A stretch of 27,458 nt of DNA. It comes from a virus. The notes beneath the pieces are model-generated. The model searched no databases. It worked only from the letters and a program-made list of their open reading frames with translations, and had not been told where the DNA came from. Each line of letters opens with the position of its first letter. The stretch's first letter is position 1. Position numbers and translations under genes: made by a program. The DNA lies in the IMG/VR virus record IMGVR_UViG_3300014913_000061, positions 1 through 27,458 of that record, one strand, 5' to 3'. Positions 21,791-27,458 of the stretch are shown piece by piece.

Positions 21791-22404
21791 AAAGAAACTC
21801 CTTCGTACAACTTAACAACGGCATCATCCGTATCATCGAGAAATGATAAGTATTTTCTTGTCTGGTTAATATCTTTATGTGCGAGCGCCTTTTGAGTTTG
21901 AATCAAGGGATCTATGTTTTCTCCGGTCATGTGGCGTCGATGATAATAGGTATAAATATGCTTTGCATATGTTTTGCGCATGGAGTGTGTCCCGTAAGTT
22001 GCACTTGTCAGTCCGCTTCTTTTTGCTCCGTAACGGATTATATTATAAGCATGCCCCCTTGTTATAACATTGCCTCGGCTAGTACAAAATATTGGAGTCC
22101 CGCCGCAGAGAAGCGCATTTTCCTCCATTTTTTTAAGCCATTTTTTTAGGAATCTTTTAGCCAGCGGATTCAGCACCACCCGACGGCTTGTTTTGTTTTT
22201 TGTATGATGAACCGTGATGTGCGAATTAATTTTTCCAGATTCACTTATTATATCTCGCCGTGAAAGACTCAGAAGTTCTGATATCCGGAATCCAGTACAA
22301 CACCCGAGTAAAAACATCGCACGATTCCGGCTTTTAGCCCAGCCGCAAAAACTTTGCGCAATAAACATCATCTGATCCGTACTGAATGGTTCACATTTAG
22401 CCAA
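21787..22404 (-). CDS. tyrosine recombinase, catalytic domain only
   Basis: A 205-residue ORF starting at TTG 22404 (AGGGGGG 7 nt upstream). It carries a full active-site set: R40 in TGFRISELLSL, Lys near 69-71 in HHTKNKTSRR, H140-x-x-R143 in GTHSMRKTYA, His in LAHKDINQ (about 176) and the nucleophile Tyr about 185 in QTRKYLSF. The usual N-terminal arm and core-binding domains (150 or more residues) are absent. It is translationally coupled to TerL (ATGA). It may act as an integrase with help, or do resolution or concatemer processing. No attachment site is recognisable nearby. Confidence 0.82.
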   Translation of the reverse strand: MAKCEPFSTDQMMFIAQSFCGWAKSRNRAMFLLGCCTGFRISELLSLSRRDIISESGKINSHITVHHTKNKTSRRVVLNPLAKRFLKKWLKKMEENALLCGGTPIFCTSRGNVITRGHAYNIIRYGAKRSGLTSATYGTHSMRKTYAKHIYTYYHRRHMTGENIDPLIQTQKALAHKDINQTRKYLSFLDDTDDAVVKLYEGVSL

Positions 22405-22489
22405 CGCTAAACCCCCCTAAAATTAGCGACGTAAAATGCCTAGTGTATAATCGTTCCATAATTAATCTTAAAATTTTTGTTGTACTCAT
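22397..22489 (-). CDS. 30-residue ORF upstream of the recombinase
   Basis: ATG at 22489 with GGAG about 8 nt upstream. The 30-residue product, MSTTKILRLIMERLYTRHFT then a hydrophobic SLILGGFSVG end, stops at TAA overlapping the first codons of the recombinase, so translation could feed into it. It could be a leader peptide or a coincidence; no family is recognised. Confidence 0.35.
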   Translation of the reverse strand: MSTTKILRLIMERLYTRHFTSLILGGFSVG

Positions 22490-22505
22490 TACAATTTCTC
22501 CAATC

Positions 22506-23096
22506 TTAGAAGTTAAGTTCTTCCTGTGTTATCAACTCAGTATCGTTGTTTATTTCGTTACCCCACGAATCCCAGCCGTGCCGAGATTCCCGTGCAAACA
22601 TTTCGAGTTTGTTAAAACCTTGACGGTCGCTGACTTTCTCAATCAGCCTTACCATTTCAATAGGTTTTTGGCTGTGTTTATTTCTCGGGGCGTTAAACAC
22701 TGTAACACCTTGTTGCCGTTTTTCGTTTTTTATTTTATAGGGCAGCATTCCTTTTACTCCAAATAAACAATGCTCTGTCTGCCCCCGGAAATATTGACCT
22801 AAGCCAAACCTATCTTTGTGCCACGTTATAATTGTTTTGTACTTAAAACCCCATGCCTTCATAACCGCTAATCCATCCGGCAGAAAATTGTTAGTTACCC
22901 ATAAATACAAATGAGCATTTGAAGCACTTGGCACCGATAGAGCCATTATATCTTTGGTCTTCATTAAAGGGTAGTGCTTATCAGCACCACGCTTTATTTT
23001 TCCGCCGCCACGTTCATTCCACGGCGGGTCTGCATAGATTATTTCGTATTTTTTTATTTTCGTATCTCCAACAGTTGTAGTCGCAACCCTATCCAT
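22506..23096 (-). CDS. MT-A70 family DNA adenine methyltransferase
   Basis: A 196-residue ORF with the N6-adenine methyltransferase motif DPPW in YEIIYADPPWNERGGG (about residues 17-32), a helix SVPSASNAHLYLWVTNNFLP, then WGFKYKTIITWHKDRFGLGQ and HSQKPIEMVRLIEKV (141-155), the hallmarks of MT-A70-type phage methylases. The expected role is protection from host restriction or modification-based regulation. Its start overlaps the cytosine methyltransferase by 43 nt without a clear ribosome-binding site, so it probably depends on translation of the upstream gene. Confidence 0.85.
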   Translation of the reverse strand: MDRVATTTVGDTKIKKYEIIYADPPWNERGGGKIKRGADKHYPLMKTKDIMALSVPSASNAHLYLWVTNNFLPDGLAVMKAWGFKYKTIITWHKDRFGLGQYFRGQTEHCLFGVKGMLPYKIKNEKRQQGVTVFNAPRNKHSQKPIEMVRLIEKVSDRQGFNKLEMFARESRHGWDSWGNEINNDTELITQEELNF

Positions 23097-24131
23097 CTCA
23101 TTACGTTGATTGACATAGAGTTTCCTAGGGCTTTATATCTACGCCCGTCTGGGCAGTCTTCCTCCGGTTTGCCGTTCCATTTAATTTTTGTAAAATCATC
23201 CGGGAATCCCTGAAGCCGTTCGCACTCTCTAGGGGTTAATTTTCTGATGCACATTTTAGGAGTCTGCACTAAATCCTGATTGCCTCCTCCGGTTCCCCAT
23301 CTTCCTGACATCGTAGACACAACTTTATTCGGGCCGGAAATCCTTGAATCGTTGGCATGATTCTCGTAACAGACGGCAGTTTGGTTATCTCCCATTTTTG
23401 CGCGGATTGTCGGGCAGATGTTTTCACCTATGCCGCTCCCTTCTCTTTTTAATATTCCCGGCTCAAATGCAACAGCGTGTCTGTCTGCGCGGAATCCTCC
23501 AATGCTACTTTCAATAAAGCTGGCAACTCTTTTCCCCTTTTTCCGGCTCGGCGCAGGATGCCTCTGCAAGCTCTCGGACTCAAATAATACCGCTGCGGCA
23601 CGTCTCCAGTCTCCAAGATAGCCGACAACGAACACACGTCTTCGGCGTTGGGGAATCCCGCAAGGAAATCCTCGTTGAACTCTGACAAACTGAGTGTCAA
23701 GAATCCTGTATGCGACCCCATACCCGCATTTCCCCAAGTCTCTGATAAAGGCTCCAAAATCCCGGCCTCCGTTGCTTGACAATACGCCGGGGACGTTCTC
23801 CCAGACCAGCCAGCGGGGGCGCAGGCGTTCAGCCAGACTAATAAACTCCCTTGTAAGGTTTGCCACGCTTTCCATCCATTCCTGCTCTTTTTCCGGCGAT
23901 GGAATAGTCCTGGCACGGGGTTCCTCCGACCAAAAGTTCAATTGTTCCATCATAATCATCCTCCGTTATTTTTGTAAAATCTCCCAAATTTGGTACTTTC
24001 GGGAACCGTTGCATTAATACTTCAGACGGGAATTTCTCTATTTCTGAAAAGAACATTGGTTTCCAGCCTATACATTCCCAAGCCACGCTCGCAGCTTCTA
24101 TTCCCGAACAGACTGACCCGTAGTTAATCAT
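23054..24131 (-). CDS. C5-cytosine DNA methyltransferase, interrupted by a frameshift
   Basis: Two overlapping frames together encode about 358 residues, full length for this family. Frame 1 (from ATG 24131) gives motif I SVCSGIEAASVAWE and motif IV GGTPCQDYSIAG with the catalytic Cys 73, then stops. Frame 2 resumes with LAERLRPRWLVWENVPGVL (motif VI ENV), QRRRRVFVVGYLG (motif VIII), the target-recognition region, KLTPRECERLQGFPD and KALGNSMSINV (IX/X). Removing one A from the AAA at 23859-23861 joins them as KRGNLTREF, matching the usual spacing. It is inactive as read, unless the ribosome shifts or the base is an error. The start overlaps the stop of the small coiled-coil copy in an ATGA. 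Confidence 0.82.
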
Positions 24132-24140
24132 CGCTCAATC

Positions 24141-24193
24141 CTTTCCGCCAGAGCTTCAATTTGGTCGAGTTTCGATTCAAGTTTTGCCTGATT
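24141..24193 (-). repeat. direct repeat copy A (downstream copy)
   Basis: 53 bp matching copy B at 25002-25054 at 52 of 53 positions, 861 bp away. In minus-strand reading it encodes AKLESKLDQIEALAER followed by IER and a stop in ATGA overlap with the methyltransferase. This copy therefore looks like the original end of the small coiled-coil gene. Confidence 0.85.
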
Positions 24194-24980
24194 GCGTTTC
24201 AATTATCTGTGCGGCAGAAGCCGATAACAGGCGGGTTAATGTCTCCAGTTTCGGCAATTGAGTAGTTTTGCATACAGCAAATACTTGGTTGAAATGGGTA
24301 TCCAGAAGCTGATGAATCTGATAATTGCCGTCAATAACACCATCGGTAATAAAATAAGCCATAATTTCAGCTGCCTTGGCCAGATGATAAAGACCTATCA
24401 GTTCCAATGCGGCGACTTTGGCAGATGAAGGTTCTTTTCCTTCAAAATATTGTTTTTCAAACTCATTTTGCGTATTTCGCAGCTGTGCAATTTTTTCCAA
24501 TACGGCATCTAGATCATCCCAGCCTTTTTTCCAAATAAGCCGTAACCACACATCAATAATCGCACTCCAGGTACGATCATGCCAATCTGCTGAATTGGGT
24601 GGCAGTTGCGGCCAATCGATTTCCCTTAGTAGGCGTGCGGCATCACTGCCCATATCACCCAGCAGAGCAAGTGATCCCAGTTTCAATAGACGGATGCCTT
24701 CTTCCAGCGGATTATCCTTCCGAGGCAAAATACGATAGAGCCTGAATGCATCAGCTGCTGCTTGTCTAAGTAAAGATGTTTTTTCTTCATCCTCTTCAAA
24801 ACGATCCAGGATCAGATAAAGCGTTGCCATTTCCAAAGATTCAGCAACTCGTTGCACTAAAGAACAATCAATATCAGCAGTCTGTTGTAATAATTCTCGC
24901 TCGATAAGTACCTTTTGTGCCAGTTTTAAGGCTTCCCTGCGGGAGGCGTCAATGCTATCTAATAACAAGTGGGTCATCAT
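24177..24980 (-). CDS. inserted all-helical ORF of unknown function
   Basis: A 267-residue ORF starting at ATG 24980 after an ideal AGGAGGTGAT site and in ATGA overlap with the small coiled-coil gene. It is fully helical (SLVQRVAESLEMATLYLILD, RQAAADAFRLYRILP, EEGIRLLKLGSLALLGDMGS, LELIGLYHLAKAAEIMAYF), with TPR-like hydrophobic spacing, and has no catalytic motif, signal or membrane segment. Its last residues (SGKT) come from repeat copy A, so the natural C-terminus is probably lost. The whole ORF lies between 53-bp direct repeats inside an older gene. It may be the N-terminal part of a larger host protein; I cannot name the family. Confidence 0.6.
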   Translation of the reverse strand: MMTHLLLDSIDASRREALKLAQKVLIERELLQQTADIDCSLVQRVAESLEMATLYLILDRFEEDEEKTSLLRQAAADAFRLYRILPRKDNPLEEGIRLLKLGSLALLGDMGSDAARLLREIDWPQLPPNSADWHDRTWSAIIDVWLRLIWKKGWDDLDAVLEKIAQLRNTQNEFEKQYFEGKEPSSAKVAALELIGLYHLAKAAEIMAYFITDGVIDGNYQIHQLLDTHFNQVFAVCKTTQLPKLETLTRLLSASAAQIIETQSGKT

Positions 24981-25120
24981 GATGCATCACCTCCTTTCAC
25001 TCTTTCCGCCAGAGCTTCAATTTGGTCGAGTTTTGATTCAAGTTTTGCCTGATTTTTTTTAAGTTCAGCAAGTGTTTTTTTCAGCTTCTTAAACTTTTTA
25101 ATTTTCTCTGACTTTGTCAT
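24977..25120 (-). CDS. 47-residue coiled-coil protein, 3' end replaced by the insertion
   Basis: ATG at 25120 in ATGA overlap with the nuclease-like gene. The product MTKSEKIKKFKKLKKTLAEL continues KKNQAKLESKLDQIEALAER and then VKGGDAS before a stop overlapping the next ATG. It is a Lys-rich heptad coiled coil. Without the insertion it would end ...IER and overlap the methyltransferase start, as copy A still shows. It is too short for most ORF calls but its coupling to both neighbours supports it. Confidence 0.55.
   Translation of the reverse strand: MTKSEKIKKFKKLKKTLAELKKNQAKLESKLDQIEALAERVKGGDAS
25002..25054 (-). repeat. direct repeat copy B (upstream copy)
   Basis: Partner of copy A. It lies inside the intact part of the coiled-coil gene. 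The single C/T difference is silent or conservative in the coiled-coil frame, and the 861-bp spacing is a multiple of three. Confidence 0.85.
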
Positions 25121-25599
25121 TGTCTCTTCTCCTCTCTCTTTTTAATTGCCCACATCCGCATAGCGCAGAGTTCGAGCAGTTTCACATATCTCTCATCTGT
25201 CAATTTTTCTGCATTTTTGTTTTCGGGCTTCCTCTCCTGTATGATTCGCCATTGCTCTGGATACGGATGAAGGCAGTCTGTCCGTGCCGGTATGTGTCTT
25301 GCCAGCAGTACTCCGGCGTGTTCCGGCACAAGCTCTGGCTCGTATATGTCTTCCGGCATTGCAAAATAAAGCCGTTTAAAGCAGTCGGCATTATGAGCAA
25401 AGGCGCGTTTGTTTTTCTCTGCTTTGAGGTCGCTTTTTGAAACCTTAAGCTCAATCTCATATGCGTAGCGGCTCCGGGTAACAACCACAAGATCGGCTTC
25501 ATATAGCAAATCAAATCCCCAGGAGACGTTCGGAATAATGAGATTTGCCCGTATGCCGAAAAACTCAGCTACAAGCACTTCAAGTTTCTGCGTGTTCAT
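25117..25599 (-). CDS. PD-(D/E)XK nuclease-like protein (MmcB-type)
   Basis: A 160-residue ORF. The region WGFDLLYEADLVVVTRSRYAYEIELKVSKSDLKAE (about residues 27-61, here described by its motif residues D36, E50 and K52) has the D...E-x-K layout of PD-(D/E)XK folds, and E12 could complete the site. Proteins of the MmcB/DUF type in phages have the same small size and are linked to DNA repair or replication. The rest is helical and ends in basic residues. It overlaps the coiled-coil gene by 4 nt and probably belongs to the replication block. Nuclease activity is inferred, not proven. Confidence 0.6.
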   Translation of the reverse strand: MNTQKLEVLVAEFFGIRANLIIPNVSWGFDLLYEADLVVVTRSRYAYEIELKVSKSDLKAEKNKRAFAHNADCFKRLYFAMPEDIYEPELVPEHAGVLLARHIPARTDCLHPYPEQWRIIQERKPENKNAEKLTDERYVKLLELCAMRMWAIKKREEKRQ

Positions 25600-25746
25600 C
25601 TCTTCTCTTTTTATTTTTTTCGTATTTGGGCACTATTTCACCTCATAATATTTGAACACCTCATCAAGCTGACTTTTATCCCTAAACTTTGTCCCTTTTT
25701 TGTCCCAAGGCGGACAAAAACAGACAATTGTAATTTAAAAATTTCT

Positions 25747-26037
25747 CTATTTTTTCCCGGATTTATCGTCGGATAGCAGACGAATCTCAACCCTATATCT
25801 AGAGATTTCTCTCCGTTCAATCATCCATCTGCCAGAAATCATCACCCGCTTTAACTGGTTGTTCCGTATAAGTTTACGGACTGTCCACGCAGAAACATTA
25901 AGTATTTCCGAGACATCCCGGACGGAGAAATACTGAGAGCTATATCTACCGCTTTTTATTTCAGGAAGACCCCTCATATCGTTAGAAATCATGGCGGACA
26001 TTCCCTCACGTTCCTTGTCCCGTTTTTTGTTTGTCAT
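25747..26037 (-). CDS. excisionase/MerR-type helix-turn-helix protein
   Basis: A 96-residue ORF (AAAGGAAA upstream of ATG). Residues about 36-81 form a winged-helix start typical of HTH_17/excisionase-like DNA binders: YFSVRDVSEILNVSAWTVRK, then a short wing VMISGRWMIERREISRY. The N-terminal 30 residues are basic and flexible. In phages such proteins control excision or early transcription; here it sits in the replication/early block with an integrase-type recombinase a few kb downstream, so excisionase is possible. Alternative starts (M13, M16, M21) exist. Confidence 0.72.
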   Translation of the reverse strand: MTNKKRDKEREGMSAMISNDMRGLPEIKSGRYSSQYFSVRDVSEILNVSAWTVRKLIRNNQLKRVMISGRWMIERREISRYRVEIRLLSDDKSGKK

Positions 26038-26082
26038 TTAGTTTTTTCCTTTGTTTCGTTTAGTTTTATTTAGTTTTATATT

Positions 26083-26107
26083 AAAAACCACCGGGAAAGC
26101 GTGATTT
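26083..26107 (-). terminator. possible terminator before the HTH gene
   Basis: Minus-strand RNA AAATCAC, a 9-nt loop, GTGGTTT (one G-U pair), then UU and an A/U-rich run. It is a weak 7-bp stem, about 50 nt after the broken small gene and 45 nt before the HTH start. The rest of 26040-26154 is A/T-rich with repeated AAACTAAA words; I see no clear promoter there. Confidence 0.35.
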
Positions 26108-26154
26108 CATCCTTTTGTATACTTTTTTACCTCAAAAAAATAATTCTAAATTCA

Positions 26155-26383
26155 TTATTGCAATAATCCATGTTCATTAACAATCTTAAAAATCACAGCA
26201 TCAGGGACATCTTCACATAAAAAAATAAACCGATTCAATGAAATATCGGCACAAAGAATCCCATCAGATTTTGTTATAATATTCTCACCGTCTGAATAAA
26301 TAAAAAAATCATTCCCGAGAGAAATTTCTCTCCAGGGTTTTTTTTATCAACTCACGTAAAATAATACACGTTTTCATGTTCAT
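26155..26383 (-). pseudogene. small gene broken at an A8 run (or slippage-dependent)
   Basis: ATG at 26383 in ATGA overlap with the upstream stop starts MNMKTCIILRELIKK. At the A8 run (T8 on the plus strand, 26338-26345) the frame goes to an early stop. Using A7 instead, translation continues as PWREISLGNDFFIYSDGENI, then ITKSDGILCADISLNRFIFL and CEDVPDAVIFKIVNEHGLLQ with a stop at 26155, 75 residues in all. The C-terminal part is clearly coding-like. No family is recognised. This fills what would otherwise be a 340-bp gap. Confidence 0.5.
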
Positions 26384-26913
26384 AAAAGATTCTCGCAATC
26401 CTGAATAAATTTTTCTGCTGCCAGAATAGCAGAGAAATCATTTACCGGACCAAATCGTTTATTTACGCACTCGTTTTTATATCCGTGCGAATATTCTTTT
26501 TTGTTTTCAAGTCCTCGATCACAATTACCACATGGACCGGCAAATCTTCCGGCAAGAACAGGAATAGGGCTTTTGGGATTAAGAATCTTCCGGTAAGATA
26601 AATCACATACAATAACTACCCATCCACTATTTCCGCAACATAAACACTCACCAGAAATAGAAATTCCATTCCATTTTTCAGCATCTTTTAATTTGAAATA
26701 AACAGCTTTCAAATTTCGAAGCTTTGGGTTTTTTAAAACGATTCCCTGACTCTCCCGAAAATCTGCATCTTTGATTAATAAATTTATTGATTGTTGAATT
26801 AAAATAGGATCAGATTCAAAAATAAATTCCTGCCAGTATTCAACGCCATCTGATCTCGTTAAATTTTTAAATTCAGCTGCCCACCGACTTGAAAATTCAT
26901 CCCATTTATTCAT
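26380..26913 (-). CDS. Cys-rich replication-module protein
   Basis: A 177-residue ORF in ATGA overlap with the replication protein upstream. The N-terminal half is helical (WDEFSSRWAAEFKNLTRSDG, YWQEFIFESDPILIQQSINL), with a layout resembling small helicase-loader-type phage proteins. The C-terminal half has CLCCGNSGW and CGNCDRG, two C-x2-C pairs 40 or so residues apart that could form a zinc ribbon. Position directly after a DnaD-like initiator suggests a replication accessory role, for example helicase loading; the family is not recognised with certainty. Confidence 0.6.
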   Translation of the reverse strand: MNKWDEFSSRWAAEFKNLTRSDGVEYWQEFIFESDPILIQQSINLLIKDADFRESQGIVLKNPKLRNLKAVYFKLKDAEKWNGISISGECLCCGNSGWVVIVCDLSYRKILNPKSPIPVLAGRFAGPCGNCDRGLENKKEYSHGYKNECVNKRFGPVNDFSAILAAEKFIQDCENLL

Positions 26914-27458
26914 TTTTTATTTTTCCTTTCTATTTCTAACCGCCGGGCCCGGATTGCATCAACACGTTTTTTCGCCTCTGTACTCTCGTTATTTTCCTGC
27001 CTAGCAGCGTTGAGATAATCAACAAATTTAGGGCCGAAAAGTGTAGTTGGACGAATATATTTACTGTATGGCGTTCCAGTCCATTCGTCGTATTTATATT
27101 TAATAACCCGGCGATAATCCTCAAGATCAAAAAATCCCTCATTGATCCGTTCAGATATAAAAATTCTAACAGAATCAGAAATAAAATTATCAGGATATTT
27201 CGAAGATGTTATTTCGTTAAATAATTTTATGATCTCCCTACAAAAAATTGGCAAATCATCAGTAGTTTGGTTATTCTTTATTCTTAATTCTAAATTCTTA
27301 ATTCTTAATGGCATTGCAGATTTGTGATTCTGCATTACACCTGCATCATCTTGCATTACACCTGCATCGTTTTGCATTGCTTTTTTTTGCTCTTTTTTTT
27401 GTTTTTCTTTCTTCCATCTTATTTTTGCCGCATTTTCCTTATTTTTTTTATATTCCAC
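26910..27458 (-). CDS. replication-initiation protein, Phg_2220_C-like, 5' end outside the window
   Basis: The frame is open to the right edge; a GTG at 27458 could be internal, so I treat it as partial. The visible 182 residues start with a basic, Gln/Lys-rich part (KKNKENAAKIRWKKEKQKKE), then a repeat linker (MQNDAGV, MQDDAGV), and end with IIKLFNEITSSKYPDN, a long helix and WTGTPYSKYIRPTTLFGPKF. The last pattern (W-x-x-x-P-x-x-x-K-Y-x-R-P-x-T-L-F) is that of the Phg_2220_C domain found at the C-terminus of phage DnaD-like initiators. It probably loads the replication machinery at the phage origin. Confidence 0.7.
   Translation of the reverse strand: MEYKKNKENAAKIRWKKEKQKKEQKKAMQNDAGVMQDDAGVMQNHKSAMPLRIKNLELRIKNNQTTDDLPIFCREIIKLFNEITSSKYPDNFISDSVRIFISERINEGFFDLEDYRRVIKYKYDEWTGTPYSKYIRPTTLFGPKFVDYLNAARQENNESTEAKKRVDAIRARRLEIERKNKK
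27331..27379 (-). repeat. 21-bp tandem repeats in the replication-protein linker
   Basis: Two 21-bp units and a third partial encode MQ(N/D)DAGV-type repeats. Next to them, at about 27271-27310, the low-complexity DNA word TTCTTAATTCTAAATTC repeats. Such repeats lie in the flexible linker between N- and C-terminal domains and could serve as origin iterons, as in other phages whose origin lies inside the initiator gene; that is inference. Confidence 0.6.

Noticed and set aside
23449-23916. 155-residue minus-strand ORF inside the cytosine methyltransferase
   Set aside because: Third frame of a clear methyltransferase; composition rich in Trp/Arg/Gly without motifs.
25638-25820. 60-residue minus-strand ORF overlapping the HTH gene end
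   Set aside because: Overlaps the HTH gene in another frame and has no ribosome-binding site; another frame of the same stretch looks more coding-like.
1-27458. Numerous plus-strand ORFs of 60-230 residues
   Set aside because: All lie antisense to well-supported minus-strand genes, have no ribosome-binding sites and look like reversed coding composition.

Overview
The window is a block of a tailed-phage genome, probably a prophage or temperate phage with a short-tailed (podovirus-like) virion. Every supported gene lies on the minus strand, so the transcription order runs from the right edge (27458) to the left edge (1). The clearest anchors are a terminase large subunit, a 686-residue portal, an N4-gp56-type major capsid protein, two adaptor-like proteins, a nozzle-like protein and two giant fibre proteins. 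No sheath or tape-measure gene is visible, which fits a podovirus. Ribosome-binding sites are strong (AGGAGG/AAAGGAG), many genes are coupled through ATGA overlaps, and several virion-region proteins carry Sec-type signal peptides. This suggests a Gram-negative host that uses Shine-Dalgarno initiation. A Lentisphaerota/Verrucomicrobiota-type host is only an impression.

Layout in transcription order. (1) 27458-25117, replication and regulation: a replication-initiation protein with a Phg_2220_C-like C-terminus, a Cys-rich partner, a small gene broken at an A8 run, an excisionase-like HTH protein and a PD-(D/E)XK-like nuclease. (2) 25120-22506, accessory and DNA modification: a small coiled-coil gene split by an inserted 267-residue all-helical ORF flanked by 53-bp direct repeats, a frameshifted C5-cytosine methyltransferase and an MT-A70 adenine methyltransferase. 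(3) 22489-19797, packaging: a 30-residue ORF, a tyrosine recombinase with only its catalytic domain, TerL, a promoter and structured leader, then a TerS-like gene. (4) 19764-12385, head: unknown proteins, portal, small basic proteins, an acidic scaffold-like protein with eight DDDDASEN repeats, a Com-like zinc finger, major capsid protein, a decoration-like protein and a linker protein. (5) 12322-10326, adaptors and an accessory protein. (6) 10291-3689, fibres: four consecutive genes with signal peptides, including two beta-roll fibres, one with an S74 chaperone. (7) 3680-1: small membrane proteins (possible lysis genes), DUF1353, a nozzle/hub-like protein, a small repeat protein and a partial Gly-rich protein.

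The strongest non-genic signal is a family of related hairpins at the gene junctions of the packaging/head module (12.8-20.3 kb). All read as stem plus U-tract in minus-strand RNA, and their G-U wobbles make sense only in that orientation. They sit 11-60 nt upstream of the next start codon and probably tune 3' ends or stoichiometry between head genes. Other points of interest are the secreted fibre cluster, the direct-repeat-flanked insertion, three places where a one-base change in a short A run would restore a longer reading frame, and a long hairpin at 15888-15967. No rRNA, tRNA, CRISPR array or insertion sequence was found. All family assignments come from motif recognition by eye, without database searches.
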